NCBI GenBank assembly: GCA_004556165.1
Contig: SFIR01000007.1
Span: forward strand, 14,765-78,764
Source of the DNA: Clostridiales bacterium
GTDB lineage: Bacteria > Bacillota > Clostridia > Christensenellales > CAG-138
DNA length: 64,000 nt
Reading direction: 5' to 3'
Numbering within the stretch: the first letter of the stretch is position 1; each line of letters opens with the position of its first letter. Shown here piece by piece: positions 27,317-35,564 of the stretch. The position numbers were made by a program, and so were the translations under genes. Below the pieces are notes generated by a model. It saw nothing but the letters and a program-made list of their open reading frames with translations. It searched no databases and had not been told where the DNA came from.

Positions 27317-28420
27317 ATGTTCGTCACCGGTCTTAGGCTCCATAATTTCAGAAGCTATGAAGAAATGATGTTCGAACCCGGGAAAGGGCTCAACGTCATT
27401 ATCGGGCCCAATGCCGCAGGCAAGACCAATATCCTCGAAGCGATCTTCCTTTCCGCTCTCGGGCGCAGTCACCGCACAAAAAAGGATACGGAGCTTATAA
27501 ACAGGCATTCCCACGGCGGATATGTCGGCATCGACCTTGTAAGCGAGGTCGGTAAGCGTTCGATAGAAATGCGCCTAAGCGACAGCGAGCATAAATCCGT
27601 TAAGGTGGATGGGAGCAAGCTCACGAGGATAGGGGAGCTGATGGGAGTAATGAATGTCGTGATGTTCTCCCCGGAGGATCTCGGCATCGTTAAATCCGCA
27701 CCGTCCGAGCGCAGGCACTTCATGGATATGGAGCTCTGCCAGCTGAGGCCCACCTATTTCTACCGTTTGCAGCAGTATAATGCCGCGCTCAAGCAGCGCG
27801 GAAGCCTTCTCAAGGATATGAGCTCCGCCGCCGGGGGATCGGATGATAGGCTGCTGTCCTCCTGGGATGAAAGATTGGCAGATCTCGGCGGCGATATTAT
27901 GGCTGTCCGCGCCTCATTCATGGAGGAGATAGGCGATATCGCCTGCGAGCTGCACGGCAGGATAACCGATGACCTTGAGGAGCTGCATGTATTCTATAAG
28001 CCCAATGTCCCGTTCAGCGAGGGACGGGTCAAGGCGATTCTCTATGATGCGCTTTCCTCTTCGCATGAGGAGGATATAAGGCGCGGCTATACCACAAGAG
28101 GGCCGCATCGGGACGATATCGGCATGATGCTGAACGGCGAGGATGTGCGCGTTTTCGGCTCGCAGGGCCAGCAGCGTACCGCCGCACTGAGCCTGAAGCT
28201 AAGCGAGCTGACCGTCATGCATAAGGAAAAGGGCGAGTACCCGATTCTTTTGCTCGATGATGTGCTTAGCGAGCTCGACTGCGACCGGCAGAGGGCTCTG
28301 CTGTCGAATGCCTTTGAATGCCAATGCTTCCTCACCGCAACCGACCTCGACGGCCTTGAGGATGTGCCGGATATGCGCGTGTTTGAATGCTTTGACGGCA
28401 GGCTGACCCGTGTTGTCTGA
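27317..28420 (+). CDS. recF: DNA replication and repair protein RecF
   Basis: A 367-residue SMC-like ATPase that helps load RecA at gapped DNA with RecO and RecR. Walker A is GPNAAGKTN (residues 30-38); the signature SQGQQRTAALSLKLSE and Walker B ILLLDDVLSELD are intact. AAAGGAG precedes the ATG. In most Bacillota recF follows dnaA, dnaN and an S4-like gene; here a DUF6273 gene is upstream instead. gyrB follows after 52 bases. Confidence 0.96.
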   Translation: MFVTGLRLHNFRSYEEMMFEPGKGLNVIIGPNAAGKTNILEAIFLSALGRSHRTKKDTELINRHSHGGYVGIDLVSEVGKRSIEMRLSDSEHKSVKVDGSKLTRIGELMGVMNVVMFSPEDLGIVKSAPSERRHFMDMELCQLRPTYFYRLQQYNAALKQRGSLLKDMSSAAGGSDDRLLSSWDERLADLGGDIMAVRASFMEEIGDIACELHGRITDDLEELHVFYKPNVPFSEGRVKAILYDALSSSHEEDIRRGYTTRGPHRDDIGMMLNGEDVRVFGSQGQQRTAALSLKLSELTVMHKEKGEYPILLLDDVLSELDCDRQRALLSNAFECQCFLTATDLDGLEDVPDMRVFECFDGRLTRVV

Positions 28421-28472
28421 GAATTGCCGATAATTTGAAATTAAATTCTGAAGAACAGAATTCGGAGGTTCT

Positions 28473-30398
28473 ATGGAAAATACCTATGATGCATCACAAA
28501 TACAGGTTCTGGAAGGGCTTGAGGCAGTACGCCGCCGTCCGGGCATGTACATCGGCTCGACCGATGAGAGGGGCTTGCATCACCTCGTTTACGAAATAGT
28601 GGATAATGCTATCGACGAAGCGATGGCAGGCTATTGCACGCATATCTATGTGACCATCCATCACGATAACTCCATTACCGTTATAGATAACGGACGCGGT
28701 ATCCCCGTTGACATCCACCCGAAGACGGGCAAATCCGCGCTCGAGGTTGCGCTTACCATGCTCCATGCCGGCGGCAAATTCGGCGGCAGCGGCTATAAGG
28801 TCTCCGGAGGTCTGCACGGCGTCGGCCTTTCGGTTGTCAACGCGCTCAGCACTGAGCTTGTTGCGGAGGTAAGGCTCGGCGGCAAGGTATACCGCCAGAT
28901 ATGCAGAAAGGGGATAAAGGAGACCGAGGTCGAGGTCGTCGGCACATGCAGTGAAGCTGAACACGGCACATCCATCACCTTCCTGCCCGATGAAACCATC
29001 TTTGATGAGGTCAATTACGATTACGATACCCTGACAAGAAGGCTGCGCGAGCTTGCTTTCCTAAATGCGGGCGTCAGCATAAACATCACGGATGAACGCA
29101 CCGACCCCATGCGCAGGGATGTCTTCCATTATGAGGGCGGAATAATCGAGTATGTACGGTACCTGAATAAAAATAAGGAGCTTCTGCATCCCGACCCCAT
29201 CTATTTCTCAGCAAGCAGGGTTGAATCCGAAAAGGATTCCGCAAGCGTCGAGATTGCAATGCAGTATAACGACGGCTATAACGAAAATGTATTCACCTTT
29301 GCGAACAACATAAATACCATAGAGGGCGGCAGCCATCTTGCAGGCTTCCGTTCGGCGCTGACAAGGGTCATCAACGACTATGCAAGGAAATACAAAATCT
29401 TAAAGGATAATGACGCCAATCTCTCCGGCGACGATACGCGCGAGGGTCTCTCCGCAATAATCAGCGTTAAGCTCACAGAACCGCAGTTCGAGGGCCAGAC
29501 AAAAACGAAGCTCGGCAACGCCTATATAAGGACTCTTGTCGATAACACGGTTTATTCAGGATTGATGCAGTATCTTGAGGAGAACCCTGCGCAGGCAAAG
29601 ATTATCGTGGATAAATGCCTCAGCGCGAGCCGTGCGCGTGAAGCGGCGAGAAAGGCAAGGGAGCTTACAAGGAGAAAATCCGTGCTGGACAGCGCCGCGC
29701 TTCCCGGAAAGCTTGCCGACTGCTCCGAAAAGGATCCGACTGTCTGCGAGCTCTTCATCGTCGAGGGAGACAGTGCAGGCGGCTCCGCAAAGGAGGGTCG
29801 TGACAGGCATTTCCAGGCAATACTGCCGCTGAGGGGTAAAATCCTTAATGTCGAAAAGACGAGGCTCGATAAGATTCTCGGCAATGCCGAAATAAAGTGC
29901 ATGATAACCGCTTTCGGCGCCGGCATTGATGCCGATTTTGACGAGAGCAAGCTGCGCTATCATAAGATTATCTGCATGACCGATGCAGATGTTGACGGAA
30001 GCCATATAAGGACTCTGCTCCTGACCTTCTTCTATCGGCATATGCGCCCGATGATTGAAAAGGGCTATGTCTATATCGCACAGCCCCCTCTGTACCTCAT
30101 TAAGAAGGGTAATTTTGAAAAATATGTGTATTCCGATGAAGAGCTGAACCTTGCCCTTAACGAGATAGGCAGGGATAACAAGATAACGATCCAACGCTAT
30201 AAAGGTCTCGGCGAAATGAACCCCGAACAGCTCTGGGATACGACCATGGACCCCGAAAAGCGCATAATGCTGCGCGTTACTATGGATGATGCGATGCTTG
30301 CCGATGAGACCTTTACGCTTTTGATGGGCGATAAGGTAGAACCGAGGCGTGAATTCATCGAGCAGAACAGCAAGCTCGTTGCGGACCTTGATATTTAA
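28473..30398 (+). CDS. gyrB: DNA gyrase subunit B
   Basis: A 641-residue ATPase subunit of gyrase. The GHKL ATPase domain has VDNAIDEAMAG and VIDNGRGIPVD; the Toprim domain has ELFIVEGDSAGG and MTDADVDGSHIR with the magnesium-binding acids. Length is normal for Gram-positive GyrB. Forms an A2B2 complex with GyrA, encoded 18 bases downstream. ParE is the main alternative, but linkage to recF and gyrA supports GyrB. Confidence 0.96.
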   Translation: MENTYDASQIQVLEGLEAVRRRPGMYIGSTDERGLHHLVYEIVDNAIDEAMAGYCTHIYVTIHHDNSITVIDNGRGIPVDIHPKTGKSALEVALTMLHAGGKFGGSGYKVSGGLHGVGLSVVNALSTELVAEVRLGGKVYRQICRKGIKETEVEVVGTCSEAEHGTSITFLPDETIFDEVNYDYDTLTRRLRELAFLNAGVSINITDERTDPMRRDVFHYEGGIIEYVRYLNKNKELLHPDPIYFSASRVESEKDSASVEIAMQYNDGYNENVFTFANNINTIEGGSHLAGFRSALTRVINDYARKYKILKDNDANLSGDDTREGLSAIISVKLTEPQFEGQTKTKLGNAYIRTLVDNTVYSGLMQYLEENPAQAKIIVDKCLSASRAREAARKARELTRRKSVLDSAALPGKLADCSEKDPTVCELFIVEGDSAGGSAKEGRDRHFQAILPLRGKILNVEKTRLDKILGNAEIKCMITAFGAGIDADFDESKLRYHKIICMTDADVDGSHIRTLLLTFFYRHMRPMIEKGYVYIAQPPLYLIKKGNFEKYVYSDEELNLALNEIGRDNKITIQRYKGLGEMNPEQLWDTTMDPEKRIMLRVTMDDAMLADETFTLLMGDKVEPRREFIEQNSKLVADLDI

Positions 30399-30416
30399 GC
30401 ATAGGGGAACCGAATA

Positions 30417-32960
30417 ATGGAAGAAAACAATAATAATAATTTCAATCAGCCGAAGAACAAATCGGCAAACCTTGAAATGCTCGGCACCAACGAGCTTCCG
30501 ACGGATATTGAGGGCGGAAGGATTCTGCCCGTAAACCTCGTCGGCGAGATGAAAAAGAGCTTCATATCCTATGCCATGGCGGTCATCATCAGCCGTGCGC
30601 TGCCCGATGTGCGCGACGGCCTGAAGCCCGTACACAGGCGTATCCTGTATGCCATGGACGAGCTAAGCATGCAGCCCGATAAGCCGTTCAGAAAGAGCGC
30701 CCGTCTTGTCGGCGATGTTCTGGGTAAATACCATCCCCACGGCGATACGGCGGTCTACGATGCAATGGTAAGGCTCGCTCAGCCCTTCTCCACCCGTTAT
30801 CCGCTCGTCGAGGGTCACGGCAATTTCGGCAGCGTGGATGGCGACCCTGCGGCTGCAATGCGTTATACCGAGGCGAGGATGAGCAGGCTCACCCTGGAAA
30901 TGCTCCGCGATCTCGACAAGAATACCGTTGATTTCTATCCCAATTTTGATGAAACGCTCATGCAGCCCTCCGTGCTGCCCTCAAGGTTCCCGAATCTTTT
31001 GGTGAACGGTTCAAACGGTATTGCGGTCGGTATGGCAACGAATATCCCTCCGCATAACCTCGGCGAGACCATCGATGCATGCATTGCGATGATAGATAAT
31101 CCCGAGATAACCATTGACGAGCTTATGAACTATATCCCCGGTCCCGATTTTCCAACCGGCGGCGTAATCATGGGGGATGTCGGCATCAGGCATGCGTATT
31201 TCACCGGAAGGGGCAAGATACTCGTCCGCGCAAAATCGGAGATAGAGCAGTACAAGGCCGATAGGGCAAGGATCATCGTTACCGAGATACCCTATCAGGT
31301 CAATAAGGCAAAGCTCGTTGAGAAGATAGCGGAGCTCGTTCACGAAAAAAAGGTGGACGGCATTTCCGATCTTCGTGACGAAAGCTCACGCTCCGGCATG
31401 AGGATCGTTATTGAGCTTAAAAAAGATGTAAATGCAAATGTCGTCCTCAATAATCTCTATAAGCATACCCAGCTTCAGGATACCTTCGGCGTTATCATGA
31501 TTGCGCTCGTGGATGGCGAGCCCAAGGTGCTGAACCTCCGCCAGATGATCTATTATTATCTTGAGCATCAGAAGGAGGTCGTCACGAGGAGAACGCAGTT
31601 CGATCTCGACAAGGCGAGGGAGAGACTGCATATCTTAGAGGGCTTGATGATAGCTCTCGATAATATCGACGAGGTCATTGCCATAATCAAGGCGAGCGAG
31701 AACGGCCAGCAGGCGAAGGAAAGGCTGATGGCTCGCTTCGGCTTCAGCGAAAAGCAGGCGCAGGCGATACTCGATATGAGGCTGCAAAGGCTCACGGGTC
31801 TTGAACGCAGCAGGCTTGAATTGGAGTATGCCGATCTTAAAAAGCAGGTCGAATACCTTATGGGCATTCTTGCCGATGAACACAAGCTAATGGGCGTTAT
31901 CCGTGATGAGATGCTGGAGATCAGGCGCAAGTTCGCCGATGAGAGGCGTACCGAGATTACCAAGCTCATCGAAGATATTGATATGGATGATATTATTCAG
32001 GAGGAGACCATGGTCGTCACCTGTACGCACCATGGCTATATCAAGAGGATAGCGGAGGATACCTACCGCACCCAGCGCAGGGGCGGTGTGGGCGTTTCCG
32101 CAGGTGCGACCCGTGAAGAGGATTTCTTAGAGGATATCTTCGTAACTTCAACTCATTCGTACATAATGTTCTTCACCAATAAGGGCAGAGCATTCAGAAT
32201 CAAGTGCTATTCCATCCCCGAGGCAGGCAGGACGGCAAAGGGTACGCCGATAGTCAACCTGCTGCAGCTTCAGACGGGCGAATTCGTTACCGCGGCATTC
32301 CCGATTGACAGCTCGGCTGAGGAGGGGTATCTCGTGCTCTGCACGGCAAGCGGTATCATAAAGAAAACCCCGATATCCGAATTTGCGAATATCCGCAAGG
32401 GCGGCATGATTGCGCAGAATCTCCGTGACGGCGATGAGCTTATCCGCGTCGCACTGTCCGCAGGCGATGATGAATTCATCATCGGTACCCGTGAGGGCAA
32501 GAGCATCCGTTTTGATGAAGCGGATGTAAGGCCGATGGGCAGAGCGGCAACGGGCGTGCGCGCCATCAAGCTGGAGGATGATGACAGGGTTGTGGATATG
32601 TCCATGGTCAGGAAGGATGCCTATGTCATCGCAATCACCGAGAACGGCATGGGCAAGCGCACCACCGAGGATGCATACCGCAGCCAGTCCCGTGCGGGCA
32701 AGGGCATAATCGCCATGAACATCACCGAAAAGACCGGTAAGCTCGTATGCCTGAAGGTCGTTGACGGTACGGAGGATCTCATGCTTATCCGTGATGACGG
32801 CATAGTTATCAGGATGCCCGTGGACAGCGTAAGCGTCATTTCGAGGAATACTCAGGGCGTCAAGCTTATGAAGGTCGGCGAAGGGCATAGGGTCGCAAGC
32901 GTCGCTATCGCACCGAGCAGCGCGGAAGCGGAAGAGCCCGGTAATAACGTGACCGAATAA
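30417..32960 (+). CDS. gyrA: DNA gyrase subunit A
   Basis: An 847-residue DNA-cleaving subunit. The N-terminal tail is asparagine-rich. The winged-helix domain has SRALPDVRDGLKPVHRR, and the catalytic tyrosine is Y150 in MRYTEARMS. The C-terminal DNA-wrapping domain carries a GyrA box at about residue 553, QRRGGVG, where the last basic residue of the usual QRRGGKG is valine. The C-terminus is not obviously truncated. The hydrophobic residue in the box is worth noting, because the box is needed for positive wrapping. Confidence 0.96.
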   Translation: MEENNNNNFNQPKNKSANLEMLGTNELPTDIEGGRILPVNLVGEMKKSFISYAMAVIISRALPDVRDGLKPVHRRILYAMDELSMQPDKPFRKSARLVGDVLGKYHPHGDTAVYDAMVRLAQPFSTRYPLVEGHGNFGSVDGDPAAAMRYTEARMSRLTLEMLRDLDKNTVDFYPNFDETLMQPSVLPSRFPNLLVNGSNGIAVGMATNIPPHNLGETIDACIAMIDNPEITIDELMNYIPGPDFPTGGVIMGDVGIRHAYFTGRGKILVRAKSEIEQYKADRARIIVTEIPYQVNKAKLVEKIAELVHEKKVDGISDLRDESSRSGMRIVIELKKDVNANVVLNNLYKHTQLQDTFGVIMIALVDGEPKVLNLRQMIYYYLEHQKEVVTRRTQFDLDKARERLHILEGLMIALDNIDEVIAIIKASENGQQAKERLMARFGFSEKQAQAILDMRLQRLTGLERSRLELEYADLKKQVEYLMGILADEHKLMGVIRDEMLEIRRKFADERRTEITKLIEDIDMDDIIQEETMVVTCTHHGYIKRIAEDTYRTQRRGGVGVSAGATREEDFLEDIFVTSTHSYIMFFTNKGRAFRIKCYSIPEAGRTAKGTPIVNLLQLQTGEFVTAAFPIDSSAEEGYLVLCTASGIIKKTPISEFANIRKGGMIAQNLRDGDELIRVALSAGDDEFIIGTREGKSIRFDEADVRPMGRAATGVRAIKLEDDDRVVDMSMVRKDAYVIAITENGMGKRTTEDAYRSQSRAGKGIIAMNITEKTGKLVCLKVVDGTEDLMLIRDDGIVIRMPVDSVSVISRNTQGVKLMKVGEGHRVASVAIAPSSAEAEEPGNNVTE

Positions 32961-32968
32961 TCAATAAA

Positions 32969-33010
32969 AGCGTGCTGCGCGGGGAATATGCCTCCGCGCA
33001 GTGCTTTTTT
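32969..33010 (+). terminator. Rho-independent terminator after gyrA
   Basis: CTGCGCGG (32975-32982) pairs with CCGCGCAG (32994-33001) inside an AAAGC/GCTTT outer pairing, followed by six T. Confidence 0.9.
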
Positions 33011-33051
33011 ATGAAATTCAATAATATATCTGAAACTTGCTGCCGTAATGC

Positions 33052-33080
33052 TTGACAAGCGCAATGCGTTCTGATAAAAT
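33052..33080 (+). promoter_or_regulatory. Promoter of the tRNA cluster
   Basis: TTGACA at 33052-33057, 17-base spacer, TAAAAT at 33075-33080; 65 bases before the first tRNA. Confidence 0.75.
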
Positions 33081-33144
33081 ACTAAGACGTCAGCGGGCGA
33101 ATCGTGAGCAAAAGGCTGCGGCAGGGCGAGCGAATCGCCGGAAT

Positions 33145-33221
33145 GCGTCTGTAGCTCAGCTGGATAGAGCAACGGCCTTCTAAGCCGTAGGTCCAGGGTT
33201 CGAATCCCTGCAGACGTGCCA
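33145..33221 (+). tRNA. tRNA-Arg (TCT)
   Basis: Full cloverleaf with acceptor GCGTCTG/CAGACGT (closing G-U pair), anticodon loop CTTCTAA, T-arm CAGGG/CCCTG, and encoded CCA. Confidence 0.95.
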
Positions 33222-33224
33222 TAT

Positions 33225-33302
33225 GGTGGGTGTAGTTCAGCTGGATAGAGCGCCAGATTGTGGCTCTGGAAGTCGTGGGTTCAAATCCCACCACTCACCC
33301 CA
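33225..33302 (+). tRNA. tRNA-His (GTG)
   Basis: Acceptor GTGGGTG/CACTCAC with the extra 5' G (33225) facing discriminator C33299, as tRNA-His requires; anticodon loop TTGTGGC; encoded CCA. Only three bases separate it from tRNA-Arg. Confidence 0.95.
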
Positions 33303-33329
33303 TTTTTTATAACCTTAGGGAGTTTTTGT

Positions 33330-33404
33330 TGGGGTGTCGCCAAGAGGTCAAGGCACGGGACTTTGACTCCCGTATCGTAGGTTCAAATCCTGCCACCCCA
33401 GCCA
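33330..33404 (+). tRNA. tRNA-Gln (TTG)
   Basis: Acceptor TGGGGTG/CACCCCA, anticodon loop CTTTGAC, discriminator G, encoded CCA. Confidence 0.95.
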
Positions 33405-33409
33405 GATTT

Positions 33410-33485
33410 GACCCGTTAGCTCAGTCGGTAGAGCACTTGACTTTTAATCAAGGTGTCCGGAGTTCGAATCTCCGACGGGTCACCA
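33410..33485 (+). tRNA. tRNA-Lys (TTT)
   Basis: Acceptor GACCCGT/ACGGGTC, anticodon loop CTTTTAA, discriminator A, encoded CCA. Confidence 0.95.
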
Positions 33486-33503
33486 AGCTCTATCTCATGG
33501 TAA

Positions 33504-33588
33504 GCGGGCGTGGCGGAATTGGCAGACGCGCCGGATTTAGGTTCCGGTGCCGCAGGGTGTATGAGTTCGAGTCTCTTCGCCCGCACCA
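33504..33588 (+). tRNA. tRNA-Leu (TAG)
   Basis: Class II tRNA with a long variable arm; acceptor GCGGGCG/CGCCCGC, anticodon loop TTTAGGT, discriminator A, encoded CCA. Confidence 0.95.
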
Positions 33589-33634
33589 ACAGTACTGACC
33601 TCAGCTCCTTGAGGCTCTTTGATAGAGCATCTTT

Positions 33635-33710
33635 GCGGGAATAGCTCATTTGGTAGAGCGCCGCCTTGCCAAGGCGGAGGTGGCGGGTTCGAGCCCCGTT
33701 TCCCGCTCCA
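33635..33710 (+). tRNA. tRNA-Gly (GCC), first copy
   Basis: Acceptor GCGGGAA/TTCCCGC, anticodon loop TTGCCAA, discriminator T, encoded CCA. Identical over all 76 bases to the copy at 34015. A long hairpin begins at the last two bases of its CCA. Confidence 0.95.
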
Positions 33711-33750
33711 TTTGCATAGAATACCCAATAGGTGGTATTCTCTGCAAATG
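33709..33750 (+). repeat. Palindromic hairpin A after tRNA-Gly(GCC)
   Basis: CATTTGCATAGAATACC (33709-33725) pairs with GGTATTCTCTGCAAATG (33734-33750), 16 of 17 pairs, eight-base loop. The stem starts in the CA of the tRNA CCA. No T-run follows. It is related to hairpin B at 33925. Confidence 0.85.
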
Positions 33751-33852
33751 CGAATATAATTTATGGTATTGCTGCTGCCGTATCTTCGGCGCAAACCCCG
33801 TCGGGCTGTTATTTCACTGAGAGAACCTGAATCGACGGCATCAACCTCATAT

Positions 33853-33926
33853 GCGGGTATAGTGTAATGGTAACACATTAGCCTTCCAAGCTGAGATAGT
33901 GGGTTCGAGTCCCATTACCCGCTCCA
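33853..33926 (+). tRNA. tRNA-Gly (TCC)
   Basis: Acceptor GCGGGTA/TACCCGC, anticodon loop CTTCCAA, discriminator T, encoded CCA. Preceded by a 100-base spacer. Confidence 0.95.
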
Positions 33927-33963
33927 TTTGCAGAAAGTACCCGATGGGTACTTTCTGCAAATG
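33925..33963 (+). repeat. Palindromic hairpin B after tRNA-Gly(TCC)
   Basis: CATTTGCAGAAAGTACCC (33925-33942) and its perfect complement (33946-33963) around GAT, an 18-bp stem. It again begins in the CA of the tRNA CCA. Compared with hairpin A, two positions differ in both arms in a compensating way. Confidence 0.9.
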
Positions 33964-34014
33964 GTCAACCGGACAGAGCATGATTATGCCGGGCGCCGTG
34001 TGATAATTTAATAT

Positions 34015-34090
34015 GCGGGAATAGCTCATTTGGTAGAGCGCCGCCTTGCCAAGGCGGAGGTGGCGGGTTCGAGCCCCGTTTCCCGCTCCA
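34015..34090 (+). tRNA. tRNA-Gly (GCC), second copy
   Basis: Identical to 33635-33710. It is followed directly by the terminator of the cluster, not by the CATTTGCA hairpin. Confidence 0.95.
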
Positions 34091-34135
34091 GAAAAGGAAC
34101 AGCTTTTGTCTTTCGGGCAAAGGCTGTTCCTTTTC
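34091..34135 (+). terminator. Terminator of the tRNA cluster
   Basis: GAAAAGGAACAGC (34091-34103) pairs with GCTGTTCCTTTTC (34123-34135), with a further inner pairing (TTTTGTC with GGCAAA). The stem starts one base after the CCA of the last tRNA. Its T-tract is inside the stem end. Confidence 0.7.
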
Positions 34136-34249
34136 AATTGATTCCACCCTGCCGGGTGGGCAAATCAGCTTTGCTGATGAAATCCTCTGCGGAAATCAAA
34201 CCCGCCTGCGCCGGACGGGCGATTTGTTTTTGTCTGCGAAGCGGATTTA
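34136..34249. other. Short inverted repeats after the tRNA cluster
   Basis: CCACCC-TGCC-GGGTGG (34144-34159) and ATCAGC-TTT-GCTGAT (34165-34179) are two small hairpins in a stretch without genes. They look like leftover repeat material. Confidence 0.45.
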
Positions 34250-34278
34250 TTGAAAACATGATTGTATTGTGTTATGAT
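34250..34278 (+). promoter_or_regulatory. Promoter before the HAD remnant and acetyltransferase genes
   Basis: TTGAAA at 34250-34255, 17-base spacer, TATGAT at 34273-34278. Confidence 0.65.
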
Positions 34279-34303
34279 TTGTGCAAAGAGGCGGAGGTGC
34301 GGA

Positions 34304-34370
34304 ATGGTCAAGTGGATTTTCTTCGATATTGGTTAAGGACTCGCTATCCGAGCTGCTGCTGATTATATGA
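34304..34370 (+). pseudogene. Remnant of a HAD-family hydrolase gene (ends kept, middle lost)
   Basis: GGAGGTG precedes an ATG at 34304 that encodes MVKWIFFDIG and then hits TAA (34334-34336). That decapeptide is the usual start of HAD-superfamily hydrolases, where the aspartate is the nucleophile. In another frame the next bases (34333-34370) read VKDSLSELLLII and a stop whose ATGA overlaps the start of the acetyltransferase, which looks like the end of such a protein. A deletion of the middle is the simplest reading. The N-terminal match is short, so this is moderately supported. Confidence 0.45.
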
Positions 34371-34897
34371 GTAAAGAAGCTGTGAGCAAAGAAACCATGT
34401 GTAAACAAATAACCTTTGAAGCTTTATCCGAGGACAATATTGAATATGTCCGTTCAATTCAGCGTGACGATATAAGCGAAGCCTTCGTTGATACCGCCGA
34501 TACGATTATGAAGCTCACGGAATATGGGCTTGAACATAATTGCAAAGGGCATTCCTACGCAATCAAACTGGGAAATGAATATATCGGATTGATTCTGCTC
34601 GGTGAAGCGCTCGAATGGGATACCGATCCCGAAGAGATGAAGGGCGTACCGTTTTATCGTCTTATGGGATTTGTGATTGATAAGCGTTACCGCAATATCG
34701 GCATTGGCGGCTATGTTCTTGAAAAGGTGATTGAAATTATATATGGTGAATACGGTGTGCGCCCCATTGCACTCGGAGTACATAAGGACAATATCGGCGC
34801 TGAAAGATTTTATCTTAGCCATGGCTTCCGAAAGACGGATGCAATGGAAGGAAATGATTATTACTATTTGAGGTACCCGAATGAAGATACAATATGA
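34367..34897 (+). CDS. GNAT family N-acetyltransferase
   Basis: A 176-residue acetyl-CoA-dependent acetyltransferase. The acetyl-CoA site is in GFVIDKRYRNIGIGGYVLEK (about residues 104-123), followed by IALGVHKDNIGAERFYLSHGF, the usual strand and helix of the fold. Substrate unknown. No ribosome binding site precedes ATG 34367; its ATG overlaps a TGA in another frame (ATGA), which suggests it was once coupled to a HAD gene now deleted. ATG 34397 is an alternative start. It overlaps the next gene by 17 bases. Confidence 0.85.
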   Translation: MSKEAVSKETMCKQITFEALSEDNIEYVRSIQRDDISEAFVDTADTIMKLTEYGLEHNCKGHSYAIKLGNEYIGLILLGEALEWDTDPEEMKGVPFYRLMGFVIDKRYRNIGIGGYVLEKVIEIIYGEYGVRPIALGVHKDNIGAERFYLSHGFRKTDAMEGNDYYYLRYPNEDTI

Positions 34898-35393
34898 GAA
34901 CTTAACTATCCGTCAAGCCGAGGCTGCCGACGCAAAGCAGCTTGCCGCATGGTGGAACGATGGCGCTGTGATGGCGCACGCAGGCTTTCCCAACGGCTTG
35001 GGAACGACCGAGGAAGAGGTTGCTGAGGGACTTGGCGTCGGCCGGATGGTTATTGAGGAGAACGACCGTCAGATCGGTGAATGCAATTACCGTGCTGTGG
35101 ATGGAGGGGCTGCGGAAATCGGTATCAAGATCTGCGAAACCGATTGCCAAAATCGTGGTGTGGGAAGAAAGGTCTTGAGTATGCTGATAGAATGGCTGTT
35201 CCGAAACGGTTATTCAAAGATTATCCTCGATACCAACCTGAATAACACAAGAGCGCAGCATGTTTATGAATCCCTCGGCTTCCGTAAGCTGCGTGAAAAC
35301 ATTGATTGCTGGAGGGACCAGCTTGGCAGGCTTCAATCTTCGGTTGATTACGAGCTGGACGAGAAGGATTTTATCAGCTATCTTATCCGATAA
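34881..35393 (+). CDS. GNAT family N-acetyltransferase
   Basis: A 170-residue acetyltransferase of the RimJ/RimL-like type: the start YENLTIRQAEAADAKQLAAWW and CNYRAVDGGAAEIGIKICE, and the acetyl-CoA motif CQNRGVGRKVLSMLIEWLF. NLNNTRAQHVYESLGFRKL is the conserved C-terminal part. It overlaps the preceding acetyltransferase by 17 bases, so the two are probably co-translated. It is not closely similar to its neighbour, so it is not a recent duplicate. Substrate unknown. Confidence 0.88.
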   Translation: MKIQYENLTIRQAEAADAKQLAAWWNDGAVMAHAGFPNGLGTTEEEVAEGLGVGRMVIEENDRQIGECNYRAVDGGAAEIGIKICETDCQNRGVGRKVLSMLIEWLFRNGYSKIILDTNLNNTRAQHVYESLGFRKLRENIDCWRDQLGRLQSSVDYELDEKDFISYLIR

Positions 35394-35564
35394 GGCTTAT
35401 AAAGGCTCTATATCCTTTATTCCGATGGAGAAAGGCCGAATGGGCGTCGAACGGAGAAGCGGACTATGTAAATAAGCTGTTGATGTCCGTATTGAGCACA
35501 AAATGGCTCTGAAAGAGGGAACTCCCGGTATTGAACCAATAAAAAATATTTGGGGAGGTCATTT

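Noticed and set aside
35394..35564. Possible gene remnant between the second acetyltransferase and the DUF4261 gene
   Set aside because: Two frames give short sensible-looking peptides but no recognisable motif, start or ribosome binding site.
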